Shown piece after piece: positions 18,016 through 26,690 of a stretch of DNA of 64,000 nucleotides. The stretch is from Jejuia sp043557195 (GTDB lineage: Bacteria; Bacteroidota; Bacteroidia; Flavobacteriales; Flavobacteriaceae). The position numbers were made by a program, and so were the translations under genes. The stretch's first letter is position 1, and each line of letters begins with the position of its first letter. The stretch is from NCBI GenBank assembly GCA_043557195.1, contig CP121314.1, positions 1,302,001 to 1,366,000 of the forward strand, read 5' to 3'. The notes under the pieces were generated by a model that saw nothing but the letters and a program-made list of their open reading frames with translations, was not told the origin of the DNA and did no database searches.

Positions 18016-19344
18016 ATGAGTAAATTAAGACCGTACGATAAGTATCAGCCAATTGAGTATGATTATGTGGATAAATTGCCTGAAGGATGGCAGTTACTTC
18101 CTAACATTGCCATTTTTGAAGAACGTATAGAAAGAGGGTTTATAAATGAAGAATTACTATCTGTAACTATAGGCAGAGGCGTTATTCGACAAACTGATGT
18201 TGACATTAAAAAGGACAGTAGTAATGAAGATAAAAGCAAATACAAACTAATTAAAGTTGGAGATATTGCTTATAATAAAATGAGAATGTGGCAAGGAGCT
18301 TTAGGGTATTCTAAATACCAAGGAATTTCAAGTCCAGCCTATGTAATTTTAAAACCGAAAATAAAAATTAATCCTCGATTCTTTCATTATATGTTTAGAA
18401 CAGGGTTATATACTAATTATAGTAAACGGTTTTCTTATGGTATTGTAGACGACCAATTAAGTTTGAGATATACAGATTTCAAACGTATGTACAGCATAGT
18501 GCCTCCTACAGAAACCCAAAACGAGATTGTTGTTTACCTTGATAAAAAAACTAAAAAAATTAAAGAGTTTATAAAGAAGAAAAAACGCCTGATTGAGTTG
18601 TTAGTCGAGGAAAAGCAAAGTGTCTTAAGACGAGCAACCACAAAAGGAGTTAATGAAAAAGAATTAGTTAGTTCTGGTGTTGGGTGGATTGGACATATAC
18701 CTAAAGGTTGGGAAATAAAAAGAATTAAATATTTAGGAAAGTTTACAAGTGGTTATTCCTTTAATAGTAACGATTTTATTGAAGAAGGAATTAAGGTTAT
18801 AAAAATTTCAAATATTCAACCTATGAAGATATTGTGGGAAGAAATCTCATGCTTACCTGAAAGGTTTTATGATAAATACAAAAATTTCAGAGTATTTGAA
18901 AATGATTTAGTGTTTGCTCTAACACGTCCAATTATTAAGGGAGGAATAAAGGTTGCAATAATAGAGGGGAATGAAAAATTATTAATTAATCAAAGAAATG
19001 CTATTTTTCGACCGAACAAGAGACTAATGAAAGCTTGGTTATATTTTGTAATACTAAATCAAGACTTTATAAATGAATTTGACCTAAAGATTGACCATAC
19101 AGGTCAGCAACCAAACATATCGACCAATGATATTGGTAATTTATATATTCCATTCCCAATTCCTGAAATACAAGAAGAAATTGTCAATCATATTCAAAAT
19201 AAATGGGATGAATTAGACCAATTAATTTCGAAAGCTTCTTCTGAAATAGAAAAAGCTAATGAATACCAAGAAAGTCTAATTACCCAAGTTGTAACAGGTC
19301 AATTAAAAGTTCCAGTTCTAAAACCAGAAAACGTATTGAATTAA
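18016..19344 (+). CDS. hsdS: Type I restriction-modification specificity subunit HsdS
   Basis: HsdS sets the DNA target of the complex. The 442 residues contain two target recognition domains, each opened by a GW motif: PEGWQLLPNIAIFEER (from about residue 22) and PKGWEIKRIKYLGKFTSG (from about residue 230). Each is followed by a coiled spacer (KKTKKIKEFIKKKKRLIELL and a matching C-terminal ELDQLISKASSEIEKANEYQE). The ends of the two halves are alike (QKSVLRRATTKG versus ESLITQVVTGQLKVP). It is flanked by hsdM (1 bp) and hsdR (4 bp). No inverted repeats or second hsdS copy indicating phase variation are seen. Confidence 0.95.
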   Translation: MSKLRPYDKYQPIEYDYVDKLPEGWQLLPNIAIFEERIERGFINEELLSVTIGRGVIRQTDVDIKKDSSNEDKSKYKLIKVGDIAYNKMRMWQGALGYSKYQGISSPAYVILKPKIKINPRFFHYMFRTGLYTNYSKRFSYGIVDDQLSLRYTDFKRMYSIVPPTETQNEIVVYLDKKTKKIKEFIKKKKRLIELLVEEKQSVLRRATTKGVNEKELVSSGVGWIGHIPKGWEIKRIKYLGKFTSGYSFNSNDFIEEGIKVIKISNIQPMKILWEEISCLPERFYDKYKNFRVFENDLVFALTRPIIKGGIKVAIIEGNEKLLINQRNAIFRPNKRLMKAWLYFVILNQDFINEFDLKIDHTGQQPNISTNDIGNLYIPFPIPEIQEEIVNHIQNKWDELDQLISKASSEIEKANEYQESLITQVVTGQLKVPVLKPENVLN

Positions 19345-19348
19345 AATT

Positions 19349-22300
19349 ATGACATTTACAGATACATCAGAAAAAGGGTTTCAAAAATACATTACTAAAG
19401 AACTAGTAAAGAAGAATCACTTTATAGAAAGTGTTTCAAATGACTTTGATAAAGAGTTTTGTATCAATCCGTCACAACTCTGGGAATTTATCAAAGCGAC
19501 ACAACCTGAAGCCTATGAGATGATTCAGCGTAAAGGTAAACGAGCTTTTTTAGTGCGTTTAGATGAAAAGCTTCGAAAACTTGGGGTTATTGAAGTATTA
19601 CGAAAGGGAGTTAAACATTTTGATAAAACGGTTGACTTGTTTTATCGTCAGCCTTCATCGTCATACAATACAAAAGACAAAACGAGGTATGATTCCAATA
19701 TTTTTGCTGTTACCCAAGAGTTGGTGTATAGTAACAATAATGCAAACCGTTTAGACCTTACTATTTTTGTAAATGGCATCCCTATAATAACATGTGAGTT
19801 AAAAAATCCATTAAGTGGTCAAACCGTACATAATGGTATTCGTCAGTATCAAAATGATAGAGACCCAAAGGAAAAAATATTTTCTTTTGCTCGTTGTATG
19901 GTTCATTTCGCAGCCGACACCGAGTTGATATTCATGACAACACAGCTCAACCATAAAAACACGTTTTTCTTACCTTTTAATAAAGGGTTAAATGAAGGAA
20001 AACCTTCAGGTAATTTTGGAGCAGGAAACCCAATAAATCCAAATGGTATAAAGACTCATTATTTTTGGGAGGAAATATTAACTAAAGACTCTCTAGCTAA
20101 TATTATAGATAAGTTTGCTCAAATAGTTGAAGAAACTGATGAAGATACCAACAAGAAGAAACGCATCATGATTTTTCCGAGGTATCATCAAATGACTGCT
20201 GTTAGACAAATCTTGGCACATGCCAAAAAGAATGGTTTAGGGAAAAAGTATTTAATTCAACACAGTGCAGGTTCTGGAAAATCAAAATCTATTGCTTGGT
20301 TGGCACATCAGCTTCATGGTTTGTTTGATACTTCTGGGGAAAAGCATTTATTCGATTCAGTTATTGTAATTACAGACCGTATAGTGCTGGATAAACAGCT
20401 TAGTGAGGATATTAAGCAGTTTTCTCCTAAAAGAGGCATTGTGGAACATATAACAAGTGTAGGAGGCAGTAAAACGAGTAATCTGCAAGAAGCTCTAGCC
20501 AACAGAAAGAAGGTTATTATTTGTACAGTACAGACCTTCCCTTTTCTTCTTGATGAAATGTCTGATTTACCAGCTATGAAATTCGGAATAGTGATTGACG
20601 AAGCCCATTCTGGGCAGAGTGGACAAACATCGTCTAAAATGAATGCTGTTTTAGCTGATAAACATGAAGATGAAGACGATGAAGAGCCACAAGAAAAGAC
20701 ATTAGAAGATAAAATAAACGACTTGATTGAAAGTCGTAAAATGATTACCAATGGTTCTTATTTTGCTTTTACTGCCACACCTAAAAACAAAACCCTTGAA
20801 ACTTTTGGCGTAAAGTCCAGCGAAACGTATACAAATGAAAATGGAGAAGTAAAATCAAGATTCTTTCCTTTTCATGTTTATAGCATGAAACAAGCTATTG
20901 AGGAAGAGTTTATACTTGATGTATTAAAAAACTACACAACTTATAATTCATTTTACAAGCTAATTAAGGCGGTAGAAGATAATCCCGAATTTGATACCAA
21001 GCAAGCTCAAAAGAAATTACGTGCTTATGTAGAAGGGCATCCATTTGCCATAGCAGAAAAGGCTAAAATTATGCTTGACCATTTTCATAGAGATGTAAGG
21101 CAGCTTATTAATGGTGAAGCTAAAGCCATGGTAGTAACAAAGAGTATCATTTCAGCGATTCAATACAAGAAAGCCTTTGATGAGTACTTAAAAGAAATAA
21201 AGTCGCCTTATAAGGCAGTTGTGGCATTCTCTGGGAAGAAAACTTATAAGGGAGTTGAATATGATGAAGTAAGCATGAATAGCTTTAGCTCTTATAAAAC
21301 CGATATTCCAAAAAACTTTAATAAAAGGGAGAATCGTTTCTTAATTGTAGCCGATAAATACCAAACTGGTTTTGACCAGCCTTTATTGCATACGATGTAT
21401 GTGGATAAAAAATTGTCCGATGTACAAGCTGTTCAAACTTTATCGAGATTAAATAGAGCTAAAAAGCCATATAAGAAAGACACCTTTGTTTTAGATTTTT
21501 ACAACAAAACAGAAGACATTCAAAAAGCATTTGAACCCTACTATACGGCTACAATTTTAAGTGAAGAAACCAACCCTAATAAGCTTAATGACTTAGTTGA
21601 TAATTTGGAAGTTTTTGAAGTTTATAACGAATATAATATTGACGATTTCTTTGAAAAGTATGTGGATGGAGAAGAACGATTTAAATGGGAACCTATCATT
21701 GACCGTTCTGCTGAATTCTTTAAAGATGAATTGACAAATGACCAGAAAATTGAGTTTAAAAATAATGCTAAATCCTTCTTGAGAGTTTATAGTTATCTAG
21801 GAAAGATTTTAGATTTTAATAATCAAGATTGGGAAAAACTATTTTGGTATTTAAAATGCCTGGTGCCTAAACTTTTTATTGAAAGAACAGAAGATTTAGC
21901 TGAAGGGATTTTGGAAAGTATTGACATGGATAGTTATCGTCCATCGAGGGAAGGAACTGAAGATATTGGACTTGCTTCAGAGCCTGGAGAAGTACGAGGC
22001 ATTCCTGTAGAAGTAGGAGGAGGTCAATCAGAACCTGAATTAGATACACTTGAAAATATATTAGGAGCCTTCAATCAGCGTTTCGGTGATATTGATTGGA
22101 CTGATAAGGATAAGGTAAATCAGATTTTAACGGAGCAGCTTCCAACAGAAATGAGAGCCAACAAAGAAATTATGGATGCTATTCAACACTCAGACCGACA
22201 AAATGCTAAGATTTCTTCAGATAAAAAGCTAGAAGAATTGATGCAACAATATTTGTTTAGTCAGACAGAAATATTTAAAAAGTTTACTACTGATAAAGAT

Positions 22301-22375
22301 TTTCAAAGACGTTATAAAGAGTTCATTTTTGATACTTTAATTGATGCGAATAAACAGGGAGGGATTAACCCTTAG
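19349..22375 (+). CDS. hsdR: Type I restriction enzyme subunit HsdR
   Basis: HsdR is the motor and nuclease of the type I complex: it translocates and cuts unmodified DNA. The 1008 residues begin with a PD-(D/E)xK nuclease (D136 in LDLTIFVNG, E150-L-K152 in ITCELKNP). An SF2 motor follows with Walker A GSGKS at 308-312, DEAHSG near residue 410, FAFTATPK, and KYQTGFDQPLLHTMYVDK plus QTLSRLNRA in the second RecA lobe. The C-terminus is helical. Length is normal and all key residues are intact, so the RM system looks functional. It is the last gene of the hsdMSR set, and no clear terminator follows. Confidence 0.96.
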   Translation: MTFTDTSEKGFQKYITKELVKKNHFIESVSNDFDKEFCINPSQLWEFIKATQPEAYEMIQRKGKRAFLVRLDEKLRKLGVIEVLRKGVKHFDKTVDLFYRQPSSSYNTKDKTRYDSNIFAVTQELVYSNNNANRLDLTIFVNGIPIITCELKNPLSGQTVHNGIRQYQNDRDPKEKIFSFARCMVHFAADTELIFMTTQLNHKNTFFLPFNKGLNEGKPSGNFGAGNPINPNGIKTHYFWEEILTKDSLANIIDKFAQIVEETDEDTNKKKRIMIFPRYHQMTAVRQILAHAKKNGLGKKYLIQHSAGSGKSKSIAWLAHQLHGLFDTSGEKHLFDSVIVITDRIVLDKQLSEDIKQFSPKRGIVEHITSVGGSKTSNLQEALANRKKVIICTVQTFPFLLDEMSDLPAMKFGIVIDEAHSGQSGQTSSKMNAVLADKHEDEDDEEPQEKTLEDKINDLIESRKMITNGSYFAFTATPKNKTLETFGVKSSETYTNENGEVKSRFFPFHVYSMKQAIEEEFILDVLKNYTTYNSFYKLIKAVEDNPEFDTKQAQKKLRAYVEGHPFAIAEKAKIMLDHFHRDVRQLINGEAKAMVVTKSIISAIQYKKAFDEYLKEIKSPYKAVVAFSGKKTYKGVEYDEVSMNSFSSYKTDIPKNFNKRENRFLIVADKYQTGFDQPLLHTMYVDKKLSDVQAVQTLSRLNRAKKPYKKDTFVLDFYNKTEDIQKAFEPYYTATILSEETNPNKLNDLVDNLEVFEVYNEYNIDDFFEKYVDGEERFKWEPIIDRSAEFFKDELTNDQKIEFKNNAKSFLRVYSYLGKILDFNNQDWEKLFWYLKCLVPKLFIERTEDLAEGILESIDMDSYRPSREGTEDIGLASEPGEVRGIPVEVGGGQSEPELDTLENILGAFNQRFGDIDWTDKDKVNQILTEQLPTEMRANKEIMDAIQHSDRQNAKISSDKKLEELMQQYLFSQTEIFKKFTTDKDFQRRYKEFIFDTLIDANKQGGINP

Positions 22376-22411
22376 GTAATAATTACATAAAGTGCTGTTT
22401 TACCATATTAA

Positions 22412-22445
22412 ATTGATTATGTAATACGTGTATACATTAGGGTGA
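22412..22445 (+). repeat. 34-bp direct repeat, right copy bracketing the cargo
   Basis: It matches 3837-3870 at 31 of 34 positions, with the shared core GTAATACGTGTATAC at 22421-22435 followed by TAGGGTGA. It starts 37 bp after hsdR and ends 113 bp before the small lipoprotein gene. The DNA after both copies retains faint similarity (a GTTCTT-containing stretch), so the original duplication may have been longer. Confidence 0.55.
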
Positions 22446-22558
22446 AATTAAGCTAAAAACGATGTGAAAATTGGGGTTTTAACGGTAGGTTGTGTTCTTG
22501 AAGGATAAATAATAATTTTAAATGAGCATTGATCTTTTAAACATATAAATTATTATTT

Positions 22559-22843
22559 ATGAAAAAAATCATTTTGTTATTACTGATAACACTTTTAAAT
22601 CAATCCTGTAAGGAAGGATTAGACATCCATTTTAATGATAAGGATGCTTTAAAAATAGTTGAAGCTCAATGTAAATCTCTACCTGATTCACTTTGTGAAA
22701 AATTTAAAGCAAACTATGAAAAAGTTTTAATTTACAATGCCATAGGTAAAAATGGTAAAATGGGTGCAATTCAAGATTATAAAAAAAGCATTGAGAATAT
22801 AACATTGCAAGATATACTTGATAAATCATTAAAAGATAATTAA
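22559..22843 (+). CDS. Small lipoprotein, unknown function
   Basis: A 94-residue protein with a lipoprotein signal: positively charged start, LLLLITLLN core, and lipobox NQSC with Cys at about residue 17. The mature part is helical and charged, with two more Cys residues (AQCKSLPDSLCEKF). No domain is recognised. It lies after the right 34-bp repeat and is convergent with the polymerase-like gene, ending 18 bp from it. In a defence island a small lipoprotein could serve in surface exclusion or immunity, which is only a suggestion. The signal peptide supports a real gene. Confidence 0.65.
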   Translation: MKKIILLLLITLLNQSCKEGLDIHFNDKDALKIVEAQCKSLPDSLCEKFKANYEKVLIYNAIGKNGKMGAIQDYKKSIENITLQDILDKSLKDN

Positions 22844-22861
22844 GTTATTAAGCAATTCAAG

Positions 22862-24250
22862 CTATTTATAAATTTTACATTTCATTCTAACTTTAAAGCC
22901 TAATTCTTTACTCAAAGTTTTTTTCATAAAATCATATACTTTCCCCATATTATCTTCGGTGCTAATAATACAGTCGTGTAAAGTAAATATTGGTATCTTT
23001 CTCTTATATGTGTTGTTTAATTGTCGTGCAACAATATGAAGCATAAAATAACTTTCTAATTGTAGCATCATGTGTGAGAAGTATTTGTGATTCTCCTTTT
23101 TTAATGACATTATGAAGTAGTTTATTGAAGAGAATTTCTTCCAAAATAAAATTTCTTCTACTAAGTATTTATTTGGTTTTGCATTGAGCATAGACAACAT
23201 GTTTTTCTTTACTACTTTTTCTAAATCCTTAAGGTCTCCATCAAATTCTCTCCCACAAATTTTCTTTACGTTTTTTAAATAATATTCATCTGGCTCAAGC
23301 TTACCTATGATGTAATGAGCCCTATGAAAATCCTCAATAAAACCCTTGTAAAATCCCCCAGACAACACCTGTTTTCCGAAAAGCTCAATCTCTTTCATAT
23401 CAAGCTCTGTGGAGCTTTTTACTGACATATAATGAATAAAGTAAGCCTTACTACAAGTAATAACATTATTAATATGAATGTTATTCGTATTTATATTGGA
23501 TAATAAAAAATATAAGAAACTAGGAATAGAAGACGATATGTCGATTTCGGCTAAACGTTTTCCATCATAACGTAAGAACTTCCGTAATTCTTTAGGGAAA
23601 GTGGTTATATTGGTATGGATTCGCCCATCCGTTTTGGAATTATAGCTTATAAAATATTCCCCATTTTGAAGGCTTAATACCTTAACAAGATTTATGAGTT
23701 GATTCTTGTATTTCCTATCTCTTTTGTATTGCTCAGAGACATATTTAAAGGCGTTTTCAGTTCTTATTTTAAGCCTACTGGGGTCAATATATCCAACAAG
23801 AAAATTATACGTTTTTTTGAGCCTGTTTGGGACTGTAAACTCAGACCTTGCTTTAATTTTTTTTATTAAACATTTATCTTTAAGGATAACTGTTTTAAGT
23901 GCTCCTTTTTCGTAATAAGGTGCAAGCTTATAAGAATAACAAACTCCCTCTCTGTAATCTTCTCTCCATAATATATTTCCTGCTCCTGTGAAATTTTCAC
24001 AAAGATATCTTATGTGTTTACGATAATTTCGATTCAAGAGTTGTAAGTCATCGGCACACTGTTGAATATAAATATCTTCAAACCTTATATTGGGGTAATC
24101 CTCTTCTTGGAGCTTATAGGCAGTTTGTTTTAAGATATCGCTGATTACAAAATAAGCAAAGTCCAAATTAAATTCAAAGTCTGGAGGATATTCCTTTAAT
24201 CGCTCTTCTAGGTTGAGTTTTTTTGGTATTATTATATGGTATTCTTTCAT
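22862..24250 (-). CDS. Polymerase-palm-like protein of the element (divergent family A/T7-type)
   Basis: This 462-residue protein has an ordered set of segments that match the palm motifs of single-subunit (PolA/T7 RNAP) polymerases. The segment RIHTNITTFPKELRKFL (210-226) precedes AEIDISSSIPSFL (motif A-like, D237). A Lys-rich helix KVVKKNMLSMLNAKPNKY (345-362) may be motif B. LQLESYFMLHIVARQL (397-412) and IPIFTLHDCIIST (419-431; H425-D426) match motif C. No exonuclease domain is present. It is upstream of nothing else on its strand and lies beside the excisionase gene, so a role in element replication or maintenance is plausible. The alternative is an unrelated plasmid-type Rep-like protein. 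Assignment rests on motif reading only. Confidence 0.55.
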   Translation of the reverse strand: MKEYHIIIPKKLNLEERLKEYPPDFEFNLDFAYFVISDILKQTAYKLQEEDYPNIRFEDIYIQQCADDLQLLNRNYRKHIRYLCENFTGAGNILWREDYREGVCYSYKLAPYYEKGALKTVILKDKCLIKKIKARSEFTVPNRLKKTYNFLVGYIDPSRLKIRTENAFKYVSEQYKRDRKYKNQLINLVKVLSLQNGEYFISYNSKTDGRIHTNITTFPKELRKFLRYDGKRLAEIDISSSIPSFLYFLLSNINTNNIHINNVITCSKAYFIHYMSVKSSTELDMKEIELFGKQVLSGGFYKGFIEDFHRAHYIIGKLEPDEYYLKNVKKICGREFDGDLKDLEKVVKKNMLSMLNAKPNKYLVEEILFWKKFSSINYFIMSLKKENHKYFSHMMLQLESYFMLHIVARQLNNTYKRKIPIFTLHDCIISTEDNMGKVYDFMKKTLSKELGFKVRMKCKIYK

Positions 24251-24411
24251 AAATTAAAGGTTTAAACAAGACATAGGAAGTGCATAGCAATGTGAAAACA
24301 CTACTTAGGTCTTATGATTAATAAAAATTGTAATTGTGGCTAAAAAGCCTTTGTGAATATGATTTGGGTGTAACTAATTGACTATATCAATGAAGTATGC
24401 TTTCATTGTAG

Positions 24412-24702
24412 CTAAACATATTGACCTCCTCCCATTGCATCATCTATATCCTTTCTCTTGTAATACACTCTACTACCTATTTTTGTAGCAGGCAAAATAC
24501 CATCCTTATTATACTTCCATAAAGTTGCATAACTGACCTTTAATAATTCCTTAGCCTCTTCTCTAGTAAGATACTCCTTATCTACTCTTGGTTTCTTTTG
24601 AACACTAGATTCCTTCATTTCTATAAGAGACAATATCTCTTTTCTAAATATTTCAAAAAACTCCTCAGTAGTCATCTGAAAAATATGCTTTTTATTACTC
24701 AT
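24412..24702 (-). CDS. HTH excisionase-like DNA-binding protein
   Basis: A 96-residue protein whose C-terminal half is a winged/MerR-like helix-turn-helix of the excisionase (HTH_17) family: YLTREEAKELLKVSYATLWK, then GILPATKIGSRVYYKRKDID. The N-terminus is a short charged helix. Such proteins direct recombinases toward excision or regulate element genes. It lies between the recombinase and the polymerase-like gene on the same strand, a common arrangement in Bacteroidota integrative elements. The GGGACAACAT repeats near both element ends are candidate binding sites, untested. Confidence 0.85.
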   Translation of the reverse strand: MSNKKHIFQMTTEEFFEIFRKEILSLIEMKESSVQKKPRVDKEYLTREEAKELLKVSYATLWKYNKDGILPATKIGSRVYYKRKDIDDAMGGGQYV

Positions 24703-25132
24703 AATAAATTGATTTAAAATTATACAATAAGTTCAAGAATTTTAATCCTAAACCACTTTATAAAACCTGAGTGCACATTCAAATTTACAACTGCAAGATA
24801 CCACCATTAAAACGCCTTAGAAAGCACTTTAACATATTCATTATCAGTATTTTAAACTAACTAATTCAAAATATAAGTTTTATCATAAACTATTGATTAA
24901 GAAGCAAATAGAAGACAGATTAGCTAATTTAAAGTGCGTTAAAGTTGAATTAACTAATCCTTTTAACATTTGGAGCTAAAATGAAGCTTTTTTAGCCGTA
25001 AAAATTGATTTCAAAACACCTAATTTGTACCTAATTCTTCTAGTTGACATATTTTTAATAGTAAAATTCACAAGAAAAGGACTAATAATTAGTCCTCTTT
25101 TGGTTATTATCCGTTATAAATTTTTGAAGATT
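24703..25132. other. 430-bp non-coding region between recombinase and excisionase genes
   Basis: No open frame of note. A weak inverted repeat, GCACTTTAA near 24825 and TTAAAGTGC near 24930, could be an operator for the excisionase gene. The DNA is otherwise AT-rich. The recombinase terminator lies at its right edge. Confidence 0.35.
25071..25097 (-). terminator. Terminator of the recombinase gene
   Basis: The stem AGGACTAAT/ATTAGTCCT (25078-25096) is followed, on the minus strand, by TTTTCTTG. It lies 36 bp after the recombinase stop codon. Confidence 0.6.
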
Positions 25133-26473
25133 TTAAACAGGAATAGATGAAACCTGAAAAGCATCTGTTGACGTTATTTGTGACACCTGTTCTTCTTTAG
25201 GATTACGGATATACTTCATGAACTCCTTTAATGTCGAATGACCCGACAAAAGAAGAATTGAATGTACAGGCACCCCTGCTTTATACTTAAGCGTGCAAAA
25301 AGTCCTTCTAGCAGTATGCCCCATTATTAATTGATGCTTAGGAATATGCACTTTCTGTCGTTTTCCTCCCCTAGTGATTTCAACCTTGATTAGCTTATCA
25401 ATTTTAGCTTTTTCCCCAATTATCTTAATATAATCATTTAGTTTTTGTTCTGTGATTTTTGGAGGTAGTTTGCCCCCATACCTTTGATTCATAATAGCCT
25501 CTATTACTGGTGTAATCTTACACAATACTTCCTTTTTGGTTTTCTCTTGCTTAATCTTGATATACCTCTCATTTTCATGTGGAACAATTTCATGTGCTTG
25601 AAGATTATGATAATCACTAATGCGTTGACCAATTTCACAGCCTATGAGAAATATATCCCTTGCTAACTCCAAATGAGGAGATTGACTTAAGTCTAATTCA
25701 TACATACTTTTTAGTTCAACTATCTCCAAATAAATAGCCGTTGTTATTTCTGTCTTAACCTTAAACCTCTTATATTTCAAATTGGTGTGGTAATCTTCCA
25801 TCAGGGCTGCTGCCATAAAAACTTTGAGGTTCTTGATTTGTTTACCTATAGTATTAAGTGAATAATGCTTTATCTCCTTTTTACTAAACTGATAAGTTTT
25901 AGAATTCATATATTCAGTAAAGTCAGAATAGAACTCATTATCTAAATCAAAATCTAAAACACATTTACTCGCTTTTTCGTAATCTTTTAAATGCTCTAAA
26001 GTCTGCTCATAAGATTTAACAGTATTATTTTTATAACCATTTGCTGCTTTTGGTAATTCTCTTTCTTTTTGCTTTATATATTTTTCTATAAATGATATTA
26101 AAGTTTTTATTTCCCTTTCATCTTCTTCAATAGCTTCTTCCTCCTCATTTCTAAAATCATCCAAACAAGCTTTCATAATAGGATTGGTAAGTGGAATTTG
26201 GTTGGAATCACAGTCTTCAACAAACTCTTTTAGTATACGAGTTAAATCATCAATTCTATCATTTATAATTTTTGCATTAGCAACTGCACGAACATTTTTA
26301 ACCCTTCCCTTGTCTCCAATCCAATAGTCTGGATTGACTGAATAACCTATAGAATACTTAAACCGCTTCTTTCTTCCGTATGAATAATCAAGGAATATTG
26401 GTTTCTCAGGTTTGGTGGATGCTTTAAGTCTAAATACTGGTGCAGCTCCTTTTGTTCTTCTGGATTGAATCAT
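25133..26473 (-). CDS. Tyrosine site-specific recombinase (integrase)
   Basis: The 446 residues follow the Bacteroidota integrase layout: an N-terminal arm-binding domain (1-110), a SAM-like core-binding domain (about 120-235) and a catalytic domain. Catalytic residues are visible: R284 in IGQRISDYH, a Lys near 311-313, H386 and R389 in HTARRTF, H412 in LSGHST, and nucleophile Y421 in EFMKYIR. It catalyses integration at tRNA-Phe and excision of the element. The gene is read inward from the right end, 167 bp from attR, as in other tRNA-targeting islands. The pentad is complete, so the enzyme should be active. Its upstream region contains the GGGACAACAT repeats, suggesting autoregulation. Confidence 0.95.
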   Translation of the reverse strand: MIQSRRTKGAAPVFRLKASTKPEKPIFLDYSYGRKKRFKYSIGYSVNPDYWIGDKGRVKNVRAVANAKIINDRIDDLTRILKEFVEDCDSNQIPLTNPIMKACLDDFRNEEEEAIEEDEREIKTLISFIEKYIKQKERELPKAANGYKNNTVKSYEQTLEHLKDYEKASKCVLDFDLDNEFYSDFTEYMNSKTYQFSKKEIKHYSLNTIGKQIKNLKVFMAAALMEDYHTNLKYKRFKVKTEITTAIYLEIVELKSMYELDLSQSPHLELARDIFLIGCEIGQRISDYHNLQAHEIVPHENERYIKIKQEKTKKEVLCKITPVIEAIMNQRYGGKLPPKITEQKLNDYIKIIGEKAKIDKLIKVEITRGGKRQKVHIPKHQLIMGHTARRTFCTLKYKAGVPVHSILLLSGHSTLKEFMKYIRNPKEEQVSQITSTDAFQVSSIPV

Positions 26474-26489
26474 GGTAGAAATCTTTTCA

Positions 26490-26497
26490 CAAAGATA
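26490..26497 (-). promoter_or_regulatory. -7 element of the recombinase promoter
   Basis: On the minus strand the sequence is TATCTTTG, fitting TAnnTTTG, 17 bp upstream of the ATG. A TTG 23 bp further upstream lies inside the GGGACAACAT repeat pair, so a protein bound there would affect transcription. Confidence 0.4.
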
Positions 26498-26503
26498 ACG
26501 AAA

Positions 26504-26527
26504 AGGGACAACATTAGGGACAACATT
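26504..26527. repeat. Right arm-type repeat pair of the element
   Basis: Two tandem GGGACAACAT units separated by TA. They match 2933-2956 with three differences in 24 bp and the same orientation. They also overlap the recombinase promoter region. Confidence 0.5.
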
Positions 26528-26639
26528 TTTAAACTTAGATAGGTTGATTAAATTTAGTTAAATTAAAAAATCTTATATTTACAAGTACCACAAAGCTTTA
26601 TAAATTCATCAAAAACCCCTAGAATGATAATAAGTGGTA

Positions 26640-26652
26640 CTGGAGGTACCAC
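26640..26652. repeat. attR core
   Basis: A second exact copy of CTGGAGGTACCAC. It lies in a 19-bp imperfect palindrome, GTGGTAC/GTACCAC (26634-26652), and a further GTACCAC occurs at 26585. These could be core-type recombinase sites. Confidence 0.8.
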
Positions 26653-26655
26653 AAA

Positions 26656-26690
26656 AAAATCCCGAAACTTTATGTTTGCGGGATTTTTTG
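26656..26690 (+). terminator. Original tRNA-Phe terminator, displaced by the element
   Basis: The stem AATCCCGAAAC/GTTTGCGGGATT (one bulge) is followed by TTTTTTG. It directly follows the attR tRNA fragment, so before insertion it would have terminated tRNA-Phe transcripts. Confidence 0.7.

Larger units (their letters stand above)
2862..26652. mobile_element. Integrative element in tRNA-Phe, 23.8 kb, carrying defence genes
   Basis: The boundaries are a 13-bp direct repeat CTGGAGGTACCAC at 2862-2874, inside the tRNA 3' end, and at 26640-26652. A tyrosine recombinase gene lies just inside the right end, transcribed inward, followed by an HTH excisionase-like gene. Paired GGGACAACAT repeats sit near both ends. 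Cargo is a DUF262-AlbA_2 fusion, a helicase/PLD/CARF/Card1-like operon and a type I restriction-modification system. No relaxase, coupling protein, mating-pair or phage structural genes are seen. It is therefore best called a genomic island or non-conjugative integrative element that may depend on helper functions. Confidence 0.9.

Noticed and set aside
18016..19344. Phase-variable hsdS
   Set aside because: No second hsdS fragment, inverted repeats or nearby invertase was found, so no support for shuffling of recognition domains.
20314..20751. Minus-strand open frame of 145 codons inside hsdR
   Set aside because: It is the reverse complement of conserved HsdR motor motifs, with Ser/Leu-rich composition typical of antisense frames.
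4684..22375. DISARM or BREX system
   Set aside because: A PLD protein and a helicase are present, but DrmB (DUF1998), BrxL, PglZ and the matching methylases are absent; the methylase belongs to a complete type I RM set.
22861..24250. Reverse transcriptase for the element gene
   Set aside because: No YxDD motif is present; the HD at 425-426 and the RIHTN stretch fit family A/T7-type palms better.
2862..26652. Conjugative element or prophage
   Set aside because: No relaxase, coupling ATPase, tra genes, terminase, capsid or lysis genes are visible, so only integration and excision functions are supported.
26640..26652. Second tRNA-Phe at the right end
   Set aside because: Only the last 13 bases of the tRNA are present; there is no anticodon arm or D-arm, so it is the att duplication.
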